Of a stretch of DNA of 64,000 nucleotides, positions 1-8,764 are shown piece after piece; the stretch's first letter is position 1; each line of letters opens with the position of its first letter. Both the position numbers and the translations under genes were made by a program. This stretch comes from Clostridium jeddahitimonense (GTDB lineage Bacteria; Bacillota; Clostridia; Clostridiales; Clostridiaceae): assembly GCA_000753455.2 (NCBI GenBank), contig LM994670.1, positions 800,177-864,176 of the forward strand, read 5' to 3'. The notes beneath the pieces were generated by a model. That model worked only from the letters and a program-made list of their open reading frames with translations, made no database searches and was not told the origin of the DNA.

Positions 1-1
1 T

Positions 2-1354
2 ATTAATAAAGCCTTTGATGAAGCATTACTGAAAGTACAAGCTACAAAGAAAAAGAGAAATTACAAAAAGATAGCAGGTATAGTATCTATATTTTTAAGT
101 GCAGGACTATTTGGTTTTTCTGTAACACCATATGCAAAAAATATTCCAGTATTAAGAAATATATATGAAACCTTTAATAGAAAAACTTATGAAAATTATG
201 ATAAATATGCATCAGATATAAATATAACTAAGGAAAGTAACGGTGTTGGAATAACGATTAATAAAGTTATTTACGATGGTATAGATTTGGAAATTTTTTA
301 TACAGTAGAGGGAGATAAAATAATAAATAAAAAGCTTAATAGTATATACTTTCATAATGAAAGTTTTAAGGTTAATGGAGAGGAACTTTTTATTGGCGGG
401 ATTGGTTCTGCTAAATATGATGAAGAAGGAAAGGTATATGTAGGAAGTAGCAATTATCTTATTAATTCGGGCAATATGCTGCCGACAAATTATAAAGGAG
501 ATATTATTGAGGTTCCAGATGAATTTATTCTTACTTTAGAAATAAATGAAATAAGCTTAGTCGAAAATGGAAGTATAAAAGGGGATTGGAACTTTGATAT
601 TCCTGTAAGTAACGAGAAGCTTAAAAATGGAGTAAGTGAAATAGATATAAATGCTGATTTAAGCAGTATTCAAGAAGGGCTTATTTTAGAAGATGTTATT
701 TTAACTCCAATAAATACAGCTATCTTAGGAAGAACTGATTATGATGGTTATAATTTTTTAGATTATTTAATTATAGACGATAAAGGTAGAACTCTTGAAA
801 ATAAAGCTTCAGCTTATAGAAATGAAAATACAGAAAGTAGATATGGTAATATATTTATGAGAAGATATAAGGAAATATATGAAGATACAGAAAGCATTAA
901 AATAATTCCTAATATACATGTTATTTCTAATCCACCTAGTGATTATGAAGAGAGTCCTAATGATATAAAATGGGAAGCGCCTCAAGAAATCAAGGTTCCA
1001 TTAAACTTAGATGGAGAAACCAAACTTAAAACTAAGTATGGAGAAGAATATGGAACTATTACAAAAGTTGAGGTTAAAGATAATAAGACATTAGTATATT
1101 ATAAGCCAACTATAGGTAATTATGATAATTTAAAAATGATAGTAGAAGATGAAAATGAATTAAATATAAGTTATCCAGTAGATGATTATTATAGAAATGA
1201 AGAATCAACTACTAAATACAACGCTGAAACAGGTGAGTTTGTAATTGAGTTTCACAAGGCTCTAGTTGAAGGAAAATATTCAATTACTTATTTAGATAAT
1301 TCAAGAAATGATATATATCTATTTGATAAAGCTATTAAAGTAGATGTTAAATAA
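2..1354 (+). CDS. DUF4179-type membrane protein, 5' end outside the window
   Basis: The frame is open from the first complete codon at base 2 and ends at a TAA, giving 450 visible C-terminal residues; the start codon is off the left edge. A basic stretch (KKKRNYKK) precedes one hydrophobic segment at about visible residues 23-40, followed by a long, charged, presumably extracytoplasmic region. This layout, and the wording of the segment after the membrane anchor, resembles DUF4179 proteins, which in clostridia are usually encoded next to an ECF sigma factor and are thought to act as anti-sigma-like sensors. Any sigma factor partner would lie upstream, outside the window. A TTG at 287 is an internal codon, not a start. 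Family assignment is from memory of the domain and is moderate; function is inferred. Confidence 0.65.
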   Translation: MNKAFDEALLKVQATKKKRNYKKIAGIVSIFLSAGLFGFSVTPYAKNIPVLRNIYETFNRKTYENYDKYASDINITKESNGVGITINKVIYDGIDLEIFYTVEGDKIINKKLNSIYFHNESFKVNGEELFIGGIGSAKYDEEGKVYVGSSNYLINSGNMLPTNYKGDIIEVPDEFILTLEINEISLVENGSIKGDWNFDIPVSNEKLKNGVSEIDINADLSSIQEGLILEDVILTPINTAILGRTDYDGYNFLDYLIIDDKGRTLENKASAYRNENTESRYGNIFMRRYKEIYEDTESIKIIPNIHVISNPPSDYEESPNDIKWEAPQEIKVPLNLDGETKLKTKYGEEYGTITKVEVKDNKTLVYYKPTIGNYDNLKMIVEDENELNISYPVDDYYRNEESTTKYNAETGEFVIEFHKALVEGKYSITYLDNSRNDIYLFDKAIKVDVK

Positions 1355-1380
1355 TAGTTTCAAAATATAAAAAAGTATCA

Positions 1381-1420
1381 AAATAGCCACCATAACTAAC
1401 GTATATGATGGCTATTTTTT
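1381..1420. terminator. bidirectional intrinsic terminator
   Basis: A 13-bp stem (AAATAGCCACCAT with ATGATGGCTATTT, one wobble pair) is flanked by T runs on the right and A runs on the left. It sits between two convergent genes and can stop transcription from both sides. Confidence 0.8.
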
Positions 1421-1425
1421 ATGCT

Positions 1426-2736
1426 TTAAAATGTTGAAATTAAAGGTGTATTTCTTTGTTTATAAACATTATTAATAATAGCAATAGATAAAATATTTAT
1501 TAATAGTTGGCTTCCACCGTAGCTTATAAAAGGCATATTAACACTAAGTATAGGTGATAGTGAAAGATTTGCTAAGATACTTAGTAAAAATTGCACTGCA
1601 AATAGTGAACAAATTCCACTAACTAATAGTTTGCCATAACTATCTTTAGTATTAGCTCCTATAAACCCAATTCTAATAATAAATCCTAGAATCACAGCTA
1701 ATAAGATTATTCCGGCTATCCAACCAAAGCTATAAATAATTGATGTAAACACAAAGTCTGTATGTGCCTCAGGAAGAGTAATTGAAGTAAGATTATTACC
1801 TTGACCTAAAATTCCAGCAGAAAGATTTAATGAAGACAATTGATTATATATCCATCCAGCTCCTGATGGATCCTTACTAGGATTTGAAAAAGCAAAAAAT
1901 CGTTCTATTCTATATGCTTCACTTAATAAAAAGGCTGAAAAAATTGCAAATAAACTTGAAATAGTCAGTATTAAGTATCTAATTTTAAAACCAGATATAA
2001 TCATTATTGTAAAAGCACTTAATAAATATATAGTTGCATTAGATAATGAAGGTGTAACAATAAATATTAAGGAAGGTGCTATTACTAATAAAATACCAAT
2101 AAAGCAATGCTTTTTGCTATTCCAATTATAATTATCAAAAATACCAGAATGAGCTACTACTAAAAGTAAAGTGTTTATAGTTAATAAATTAAATGAGAAA
2201 TTCCCTATTTGAATATAACCTATAACCCCGTTAACAGGAGAGGAGATAAAAGTAGTTAATATCATTAATAATATTGAAAAAGCATAAATAAACTTTGAGT
2301 ATTTTTTTAGTTTTCTATAATCTAATTTTACAAATAATAACGATATAGCAATACTTATTATTAAATAAACAAAAGATTTACCTAAAAGATTTGGATAGTA
2401 TTCCAAAGAGTTCATAGGAGAATTTTTTTGAACAAAAGCCAATGTGAACATTCCAAAGAAAACTAATATAGCTGTTATTGCTAAAAGTAACAAATCAGAG
2501 TTTGTTTTATGAGCTTTATTTAAATCATCTCCTATAACTTCGGAAGAGCCCATCTGTAAAATAGCTTGCTTTATGGCATCGTCTTTGGACATACCTTTAT
2601 CTAAGCAATCTTCTATAATATCATCAAAGTGACACAACAGTTCTACTTTTATTAACTTATGAACCTTTTTATTTTTAACACGACTACACACATCATCTAT
2701 ATAATTATCAATTTTTTCATTTCCTATTGCAGACAT
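1426..2736 (-). CDS. HAAS/DUF1700-like domain fused to an FtsW/RodA/SpoVE (SEDS) membrane protein
   Basis: The 436-residue product has two parts. Residues 1-75 form a soluble helical segment typical of the HAAS (DUF1700) prefix that accompanies PadR regulators. Residues from about 80 onward carry about ten hydrophobic segments of the SEDS family, with the conserved loop PEAHTDFVF around residue 320 and the family signature FISYGGS near residue 403. SEDS proteins polymerise lipid II glycan in elongation, division or sporulation. No cognate class B penicillin-binding protein is adjacent. The gene overlaps the upstream padR by 13 bp, so the two are translationally coupled and probably co-regulated. 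Whether it is an active glycosyltransferase or a sensor-like derivative cannot be told from the sequence. Confidence 0.85.
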   Translation of the reverse strand: MSAIGNEKIDNYIDDVCSRVKNKKVHKLIKVELLCHFDDIIEDCLDKGMSKDDAIKQAILQMGSSEVIGDDLNKAHKTNSDLLLLAITAILVFFGMFTLAFVQKNSPMNSLEYYPNLLGKSFVYLIISIAISLLFVKLDYRKLKKYSKFIYAFSILLMILTTFISSPVNGVIGYIQIGNFSFNLLTINTLLLVVAHSGIFDNYNWNSKKHCFIGILLVIAPSLIFIVTPSLSNATIYLLSAFTIMIISGFKIRYLILTISSLFAIFSAFLLSEAYRIERFFAFSNPSKDPSGAGWIYNQLSSLNLSAGILGQGNNLTSITLPEAHTDFVFTSIIYSFGWIAGIILLAVILGFIIRIGFIGANTKDSYGKLLVSGICSLFAVQFLLSILANLSLSPILSVNMPFISYGGSQLLINILSIAIINNVYKQRNTPLISTF

Positions 2737-3068
2737 AATTCACCCTCCCATAATACATTATTCACTGTAGAGCTGAATAGCTTCCACTCTTTTTCTTTTT
2801 CAAGAAGCACTTTTTTACCAGCGTCTGTTATCTTATAATACTTTCTTTTTCTGTTACCGTTACTAGAATCCCAATAAGCTTCAATATAATTTTCATTTTC
2901 TAAACTATGAAGTATAGGATAAAGAGTACCTTCCTTAAAAGAAAATATATTTTTTGATCTTTCTTCCATTTCTTTAATCATTTCATAACCATACATATCT
3001 TTGCGATTAAGAAGACTTAATATTAGTACTGTTGTACTACCTTTTAAAAGTTCTTTGTTAATTTTCAT
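2724..3068 (-). CDS. PadR family transcriptional regulator
   Basis: This 114-residue protein is a compact PadR-type winged helix: the YGYEMIKEM segment (about residues 26-34), the FKEGTLYPILHSLE recognition region (about 44-57), the RKRKYYKIT wing and a short C-terminal helix. PadR proteins are usually repressors of a membrane or efflux gene in the same operon; here the partner is the overlapping HAAS-SEDS gene. The start is supported by an AGAGGTG ribosome binding site 6-7 bases upstream. Upstream lie two direct copies of TACATAGT, a plausible operator (separate entry). The ligand is unknown. Confidence 0.92.
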   Translation of the reverse strand: MKINKELLKGSTTVLILSLLNRKDMYGYEMIKEMEERSKNIFSFKEGTLYPILHSLENENYIEAYWDSSNGNRKRKYYKITDAGKKVLLEKEKEWKLFSSTVNNVLWEGELCLQ

Positions 3069-3081
3069 AAATTCACCTCTT

Positions 3082-3104
3082 TACATAGTAATACGATACA
3101 TAGT
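3082..3104 (-). promoter_or_regulatory. candidate PadR operator: direct repeat of TACATAGT
   Basis: TACATAGT occurs at 3082-3089 and again at 3097-3104, a 15-bp spacing, immediately upstream of the padR ribosome binding site. PadR regulators commonly bind ATGT/ACAT-containing sites in their own promoters, so autorepression is likely but inferred. Confidence 0.45.
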
Positions 3105-3187
3105 ATATCTAGGTATAATTATATAACTATTAACTTATAATATGCAATATGTTAGAAAGAAATTAGATATAAAAATTAAACTATTAG

Positions 3188-3233
3188 AAATACTGTATTA
3201 TTTTAAAGTGGATATACGACATTTTAAGTTATA
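3188..3233. repeat. decayed copy of the terminator hairpin found at 3713-3768
   Basis: The segment begins AAATACTGTATTATTT and continues through GGATATACGACATTTTAA to GTTATAAG. It closely follows the terminator region after the next gene (AAATACCGTATTATTT ... ATATACGGTATTTTTAA ... GTTGTATAAAG), but its right arm no longer pairs well. The rest of the 345-bp interval 3069-3413 shows AT-rich sequence and the padR promoter only. Confidence 0.5.
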
Positions 3234-3413
3234 AGAAATTAATGTGATTATAGTTTGTTTGTTATATAATTATATTCTGGAAAATACAATAGTAATTCAC
3301 AGTAGTTAATAATAAAGCTTCAATAATTGATATTATTCCTAAAAAGAATTATCAATTTAAGCCGAATAACCTTAAAGCACTGCTGTATTAAAAGTTATAT
3401 AAGGAGGGGAGAT

Positions 3414-3680
3414 ATGATGATTAATAACATCTTTTTTAACAAAAGTAATGGGATTAAGATAATGCATATTATTCTATTTATCATTACAGGAATGTATATA
3501 TTAGAATCTATATTTATTAGGGGACTATTTACTAACTTTATTTTAGCTGGTATTAATATAGCATTAAGTATTGTTGTACTTGTAATATCGCTTATAAAGA
3601 AAGAATATAAATTAGCTATTATTGATTTTATTATTTTTAGCTTAACTTCATTAATACTTATATACTTAATGTATATTTAA
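3414..3680 (+). CDS. small hydrophobic membrane protein of unknown function
   Basis: An 88-residue protein with three predicted hydrophobic segments (about residues 14-32, 38-57 and 64-86) and short basic loops. I do not recognise a family. The start is the first ATG of an ATGATG pair preceded by a strong AAGGAGGGG ribosome binding site; the frame is open for 87 bases further upstream, but no better start is seen there. It is a single-gene unit ending in its own terminator at 3713, and a decayed copy of that terminator lies upstream, which suggests a past local duplication. Function cannot be proposed. Confidence 0.7.
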   Translation: MMINNIFFNKSNGIKIMHIILFIITGMYILESIFIRGLFTNFILAGINIALSIVVLVISLIKKEYKLAIIDFIIFSLTSLILIYLMYI

Positions 3681-3712
3681 ACTTTATATTTCTTGAAATA
3701 ATAAATTTGTTA

Positions 3713-3752
3713 AAATACCGTATTATTTAAACGAATATACGGTATTTTTAAT
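3713..3752 (+). terminator. intrinsic terminator of the small membrane gene
   Basis: Perfect 11-bp stem AAATACCGTAT / ATACGGTATTT with a 13-base loop followed by TTAATT. The remaining bases to 3884 show nothing else. Confidence 0.7.
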
Positions 3753-3884
3753 TCTAAGTTGTATAAAGACCATTTATAGTAAATCTTCCTTTTCAAAAAT
3801 AAAAATATATGCATAGACTATAATTAAATTATAAATAAAATTTTATTACTAATTAATTTTAAAAATTACTTGTTATTAATATAT

Positions 3885-4562
3885 TTATTTTACTAAGCCA
3901 CCATGAAACATACATTCAAATACTTTTTTGTCTTTATAAAAAATCTCTTCATAGCCATTGAACCATTCAAAAGAACCATTAACAATACAGTGATATTTAT
4001 AGTCACCATTTTCATATACAATTGGACCTCTGTAAGGATTATCTTCAGGTACTAATGATAGAACTTCTTTTAAGAATGAACCTGAGAATTCTTCACTTAA
4101 GACTCTACCCATATAATTCATAGACCAAACTGGAGTTGAGTCTATCCATAGGCATTCTTCACCAGCAAAACTTTCCCCGCCTAAAAATGTATCTATATAT
4201 AATAAATTATCTTCGTTATATTGTAAGTCGTGTGAGTTAGGTCTAGAAGATGGGGATTTAGGGCCTTTTCCAGCATAAGTAGCTTTTTTAGCTCTACATA
4301 AGAATTTTATAAGTAGTTCTGAAGATTCAAATTCAGATGTATTGTCAGTATTTAATAAGCATTCATCTGAAGGTTTTAAAAGTTTATCAATAGATACCTT
4401 AAAAATTTCACTTAGTGTAATTAGATTATCTATATCAGGGTAAGAACATCCTAATTCCCATTTTGCAACAGCTTGTCTAGAGACATTAACTAATTCAGCC
4501 AGAGCCTCTTGTGAAAGACCTTTATCTTTTCTAAGTTTTTGTAGTTTATCATTAAAATTCAT
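3885..4562 (-). CDS. XRE-family regulator with C-terminal DUF5680 domain
   Basis: The 225-residue product starts with a helix-turn-helix of the Cro/CI type (residues 1-60; recognition segment SRQAVAKWELGCSYPDIDNL). After a linker at about 65-90 follows a compact domain (about 95-225) with LSEEFSGSFLKEVLSL and WFNGYEEIFY, which matches what I recall of DUF5680, often fused to XRE regulators and possibly a ligand-binding domain. The start at 4562 has a TGAGGTGATAATT ribosome binding site; a longer frame of 25 codons upstream lacks one and would run into the operator. The gene is divergent from the ABC transporter, and the 19-bp palindrome between them is the best candidate binding site. Confidence 0.85.
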   Translation of the reverse strand: MNFNDKLQKLRKDKGLSQEALAELVNVSRQAVAKWELGCSYPDIDNLITLSEIFKVSIDKLLKPSDECLLNTDNTSEFESSELLIKFLCRAKKATYAGKGPKSPSSRPNSHDLQYNEDNLLYIDTFLGGESFAGEECLWIDSTPVWSMNYMGRVLSEEFSGSFLKEVLSLVPEDNPYRGPIVYENGDYKYHCIVNGSFEWFNGYEEIFYKDKKVFECMFHGGLVK

Positions 4563-4630
4563 AATTATCACCTCATAGCTAAAGTATATATTATGAAAAA
4601 ACTTTATACTACCAATTAAAGGTTTCGATT

Positions 4631-4660
4631 TTGACAACTAGAAGTTGTCACGAAATATTA
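4631..4660 (+). promoter_or_regulatory. promoter with overlapping 19-bp palindromic operator
   Basis: TGACAACT, three bases (AGA) and AGTTGTCA form a perfect inverted repeat at 4632-4650. Its left edge overlaps a consensus -35 hexamer TTGACA (4631-4636); an ATATTA -10 follows with 18-bp spacing. It lies between the divergent XRE gene and the ABC transporter, so a repressor bound here would block the transporter promoter. Confidence 0.55.
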
Positions 4661-4749
4661 CTAAATTGTAATATTTGAATTTATATAAAATTAATATTGT
4701 TAATTTATAATAAAATCATAATAATAAAAGCTTAAGGGGAGATATAATT

Positions 4750-5430
4750 ATGGCACTTATAGAAGTAAAGAATTTATGTAAAGTTTATGGTAGTGGAGAA
4801 GCTAAGGTTGAAGCATTAAAAGATATAAATTTAGAAATAGAGCAAGGTGAATTCATAGCCATAGTAGGACCATCAGGGTCAGGGAAGAGTACACTACTTC
4901 ACTTGCTAGGTGGTGTTGATAAACCAACTTCAGGTGAAGTTATTATAAAAGGTGAGAGTGTTTATAAATTAAAGGAGAAGGAGTTATCAGTTTTAAGAAG
5001 AAGAAAAATAGGATTTGTATTTCAATTCTTTAATTTAATACCGGTTTTAACTGCAGAAGAAAATATAGAAATGCCAGTACTTCTTGATGGAGGGAAAATA
5101 GATAAGGAATATCTAGAGGATCTTTTAAAACTTTTAGGATTAGAAAATAGAAGGAAGCATCATCCATCAGAATTATCTGGAGGACAACAACAAAGAGTTT
5201 CTATAGGTAGAGCTTTAGCTAATAAACCAGCAGTTATATTAGCAGATGAACCAACAGGGAACCTTGATTCTCAAAATTCAAAGGAAATATTAGAACTTCT
5301 AAAATATTCAGCTAAAAAATATAAGCAAACTTTAATTTTAATTACGCATGATATAAATATAGCAAGAGCTGCTGATAGAGTCATAACTATTGAAGATGGA
5401 AAAATCACTGCTGATGAGGTGATGATATAA
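4750..5430 (+). CDS. ABC transporter ATP-binding protein (MacB/LolD/BceA-like)
   Basis: The 226-residue protein has Walker A GPSGSGKST at residues 40-48, the Q-loop region FQFFNLIP, the ABC signature LSGGQQQR near 142, Walker B ILADEPT near 160 and the H-loop THD near 200. The sequence GNLDSQNS is typical of the family that pairs with FtsX-type permeases for peptide export, lipoprotein handling or antimicrobial peptide resistance. Its stop overlaps the permease start by one base (TAATG). With the downstream response regulator and kinase it forms a Bce-like detoxification or cell-envelope stress module; the substrate is not readable from the sequence. Confidence 0.93.
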   Translation: MALIEVKNLCKVYGSGEAKVEALKDINLEIEQGEFIAIVGPSGSGKSTLLHLLGGVDKPTSGEVIIKGESVYKLKEKELSVLRRRKIGFVFQFFNLIPVLTAEENIEMPVLLDGGKIDKEYLEDLLKLLGLENRRKHHPSELSGGQQQRVSIGRALANKPAVILADEPTGNLDSQNSKEILELLKYSAKKYKQTLILITHDINIARAADRVITIEDGKITADEVMI

Positions 5431-7937
5431 TGAGAAATTATTCTGATATTACATTTAGATATATTAAAGAGAATAAGAAAAGAAGTATATTTACTATAAT
5501 AGGACTTATACTTTCTTTAGCTCTAATAAGTGGCGTTGGATTTTTTGGATATAGCTTTAAGAATGTAATGGTAAATAGAGCAATGCTTCAAAAAGGAAAT
5601 TATGAAGCTGAGTATTGGGGAGTTACTGAAGAAGATTCGCAATTACTTAAAAATGATGTAGATTTATATAATACAGCTACTGAGGGGTATAAGGGAGGTT
5701 ATAAAACAGATATAAATGAAGAGATAAGCATAGATATTAATAATTATGATGCTGAAGGAATTAAAAATGTATTTAGTAGCAAGGTTATAGAAGGTAGGGT
5801 ACCTGAAAATTCTCAAGAAATAATGATAGACAATAGATTTAAGGTTAATAACAATATAAGTATAGGTGATAAGATAAATTTAGTTGGATTAGAAAATGGA
5901 GAGAAGCTAACTTATGAAATAGTTGGATTTTATTACCCTGATATGGCAAGTGGTAGTTCCTATGATGCTAAAGTTATTGGTTCAGATAATATATATGGAA
6001 ATGAGTATAACTTCTATTTTTCTTTAAAAGACCAAAAAGACAAGGTAAATTTAATATATGAAAAAGCTGAAAAATTACAAAGTGTATCAATGGTAGATAT
6101 AAATGATGAGTTACTAGCACTTAAGGGACAAAGCTCATATTTAGGAATTAATACAGCAATAATAGGTTTGATAACCATAGTGGTAACAATTATAGTAATG
6201 GCAACAGTATTTCTTATATATAATTTTATTAATATATCACTAGCTGAAAGAATTAATCAGTTTGGTATTCTAAGAAGCATTGGAGCTACACCAAAGCAAA
6301 TAAGAAACATAGTATTAAAAGAAGGTCTAATTATGTGTCTTATAGCAGTACCTTTTGGAGTATTATTTGGATTTTTAGGAGTAGATATTACAACAAGAAT
6401 TCTTAAAGATGAATTATTAAGTATGTTAGAAACAGAGTTTGTAATGTCATTTTATCCTCAAGTAATATTAATAACCTTAATATTAGGTATAATAACTATT
6501 TTAATAGCAACTTATGGACCTGCAAAAAAGGCAGGGAAAATATCACCAGTAGATATACTAAAAAATAATGGATATGTAAGCAAATATAAAGAAAAGTTTG
6601 TTAAAGGAAATTCTATTAGAAAGATATTTGGTATTGAAGGGTGGATAGCTTATAAGAATATAAGAAAAAATAAAAAAAGCTTCACTGTAACAATACTTTC
6701 ACTGACTATTTCATTAGTGATGTTTGTGGTTTTCAATGTCTTAAATATAAAACAAAATCAAGAGTTAGCATATTTAAAGGAATCTAGTGTTATTGATTTT
6801 TTATCCTATACAAATAAAGAAGATTCTAATAATATGAAAAAAGATATTTCTAATATCAAGGGTGTAGATAATGTATATGAAAAGGCTAGTATGAGAATTC
6901 CTTTAGTGATTGATAAAGATAAGTTAAATAGTAATGATGAGTTATATTCTGCGAAAGATATTATTACAAATTATAAGCTATTAACTAACTCATTCGTATA
7001 TTATTATAATGATGATGCTTTAAATGAGATGGGATTGTCAGAAGAAGAGTTAGGTGAAAATGGTGTTATATTAGTTAATAATATAGTAGTCAATGATGGA
7101 AGCTCTAAGAGGAATATTGAAATTACTAATTATAAGGTTGGAGATACTATTAAAATACCTAAATCTTTAACTGGATTAAATGTAGATAATGAAGAAGCAT
7201 ATGAATATATAGAGTCAGAGCAATTTAGAAATAATATTGCTAACGATATAGAAGAAGAGAATGTATATGAGGTAGTGGTTAAGAAAATTATAGAAAAAGA
7301 TATATTAAGTGAATATGGATATCAAGGAAGCTTTGGAATGATACTATCTAAACAAATGTATGAGGTTTTAGATGCTGATGCATATTCAAGCATGATATTA
7401 GGAGTAAGCATAGACAGTTCAGCCGACAATAATATTGAAAAAATATTAAATGAAGTTGAAGGATCTTTATCCAAGTATGGGTATGCTTTCGATAATTATT
7501 ATTATAATAATAAAAGAAGTGAAGAGATGTGGATGGTAATAAATACGTTCATTTATGGATTTATTATTATGGTAACTTTAATCAGTGTTGTTAATATTAT
7601 AAGCACAATATCATTAAATATACTTTTAAAAAGAAGAGAATTAGCAACTTTAAGCACTATTGGTATGGATAAAAATAAAGTTAATAAGATGATACTTTTA
7701 GAAGGAAGCTTATATGGAGTAATAGCATCCTTCTGGGGTGGAATTATCTCGGTGATACTAGTAAGTGTTATGGTTAAAGTTTTAGATAACGGAGTAAGTT
7801 TGAGTTACAGTATTCCTGTAGCACCATTTATAGTTGGATTTATAAGCATTATTGGTATTAGTCTAGTTGCAAGTTTAATTCCTTTAAGAAAATTAAGAAA
7901 AATAAGTTTAGTTGAGGCTATACGAAATGAGGAATAA
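5430..7937 (+). CDS. FtsX-type ABC transporter permease
   Basis: An 835-residue permease with an N-terminal membrane segment (about 18-40), a large extracytoplasmic domain (about 45-235), three membrane helices with the FtsX signature (LRSIGATPKQIRNIVLKEG, about 280-300), a second half that repeats this plan (helix at about 425-445, second outer domain, then LSTIGMDKNKVNKMILLEG at about 750-770) and a final helix pair. It is therefore a duplicated FtsX permease with two large outer domains, unlike BceB, which has a single large loop. It is one base out from the ATPase gene and should form the transport complex with it. Confidence 0.9.
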   Translation: MRNYSDITFRYIKENKKRSIFTIIGLILSLALISGVGFFGYSFKNVMVNRAMLQKGNYEAEYWGVTEEDSQLLKNDVDLYNTATEGYKGGYKTDINEEISIDINNYDAEGIKNVFSSKVIEGRVPENSQEIMIDNRFKVNNNISIGDKINLVGLENGEKLTYEIVGFYYPDMASGSSYDAKVIGSDNIYGNEYNFYFSLKDQKDKVNLIYEKAEKLQSVSMVDINDELLALKGQSSYLGINTAIIGLITIVVTIIVMATVFLIYNFINISLAERINQFGILRSIGATPKQIRNIVLKEGLIMCLIAVPFGVLFGFLGVDITTRILKDELLSMLETEFVMSFYPQVILITLILGIITILIATYGPAKKAGKISPVDILKNNGYVSKYKEKFVKGNSIRKIFGIEGWIAYKNIRKNKKSFTVTILSLTISLVMFVVFNVLNIKQNQELAYLKESSVIDFLSYTNKEDSNNMKKDISNIKGVDNVYEKASMRIPLVIDKDKLNSNDELYSAKDIITNYKLLTNSFVYYYNDDALNEMGLSEEELGENGVILVNNIVVNDGSSKRNIEITNYKVGDTIKIPKSLTGLNVDNEEAYEYIESEQFRNNIANDIEEENVYEVVVKKIIEKDILSEYGYQGSFGMILSKQMYEVLDADAYSSMILGVSIDSSADNNIEKILNEVEGSLSKYGYAFDNYYYNNKRSEEMWMVINTFIYGFIIMVTLISVVNIISTISLNILLKRRELATLSTIGMDKNKVNKMILLEGSLYGVIASFWGGIISVILVSVMVKVLDNGVSLSYSIPVAPFIVGFISIIGISLVASLIPLRKLRKISLVEAIRNEE

Positions 7938-8002
7938 ATGGTTTATAACTGTTGAGAAGTGGTTTATAATATAGGTGTTAATACTGAAGTAAGAAGGATA
8001 TA

Positions 8003-8032
8003 GAGGAGTAGATGGTTATCTGCTCCTTTTTT
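8003..8032 (+). terminator. intrinsic terminator between the permease and response regulator genes
   Basis: GAGGAGTAGAT pairs with ATCTGCTCCT (one G-T pair) and is followed by six T residues. It separates the transporter genes from the two-component genes, which may allow partial read-through or imply a separate promoter. Confidence 0.75.
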
Positions 8033-8058
8033 AGAATTTATAAATTGAGGGAGAGAAT

Positions 8059-8760
8059 ATGATTAAGATTTTATTTGTAGAGGACGATTTGCCATTAGCT
8101 TTAGGAATTGAGTATACGCTAAAGCAAGAAGGGTTTGATGTTATACATGCAAAGAATTTAGAAGAGGCTAGGGAAAAATATAAATCCTTAGATTTTAATA
8201 TAATTTTACTTGATGTAATGTTACCTGATGGTAGTGGATATGATTTTTGTAGGGAAATAAGGAAAGAAAGTGAGGTACCAATAATTTTTATGACAGCTTG
8301 CGATGAAGAGGTTAATGTTGTTTTAGGTTTAGATATGGGTGGAGATGATTATGTAACTAAACCTATTAGAGTTAAAGAGCTTATTTCAAGAATAAATGCT
8401 GTACTAAGAAGAAAAGGAATAACAAATACTAAGTCTTCTGAAGAAATAATAAAAACTGGGAATATACTTATAGAACCTTTAAAGTATAAGGTCTATAAGA
8501 ATGGACTTAATATAGATTTAACAGCCATAGAATATAAATTGTTATTAATTCTTATCAAGAATAAAGGTAATGCTATTGAAAGAGTTACATTGTTAGAAAA
8601 GCTATGGGATGTTGATGGAAATTTTGTTGATGGAAATTCACTTACTGTTTATATAAAGAGATTAAGAGAAAAGATAGAAGATGATATTAAAAATCCGCAG
8701 TATATAGAAACTGTAAGAGGTATAGGATATAGATGGGCAGAAAGAATAGTGGAGGGATAA
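8059..8760 (+). CDS. OmpR-family response regulator
   Basis: The 233-residue protein has an N-terminal receiver domain with acidic pair E8-D9-D10, phosphoacceptor D52 in LLDVMLPDG and the conserved lysine in TKPIR, followed by a C-terminal winged helix (about 130-230; VDGNSLTVYIKRLREKIEDD, VRGIGYRW). A GAGGGAGAG ribosome binding site precedes the ATG. It is four bases from the kinase gene and downstream of the ABC transporter, so it most likely regulates that transporter. The DNA target is not identified. Confidence 0.94.
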   Translation: MIKILFVEDDLPLALGIEYTLKQEGFDVIHAKNLEEAREKYKSLDFNIILLDVMLPDGSGYDFCREIRKESEVPIIFMTACDEEVNVVLGLDMGGDDYVTKPIRVKELISRINAVLRRKGITNTKSSEEIIKTGNILIEPLKYKVYKNGLNIDLTAIEYKLLLILIKNKGNAIERVTLLEKLWDVDGNFVDGNSLTVYIKRLREKIEDDIKNPQYIETVRGIGYRWAERIVEG

Positions 8761-8764
8761 TTAT

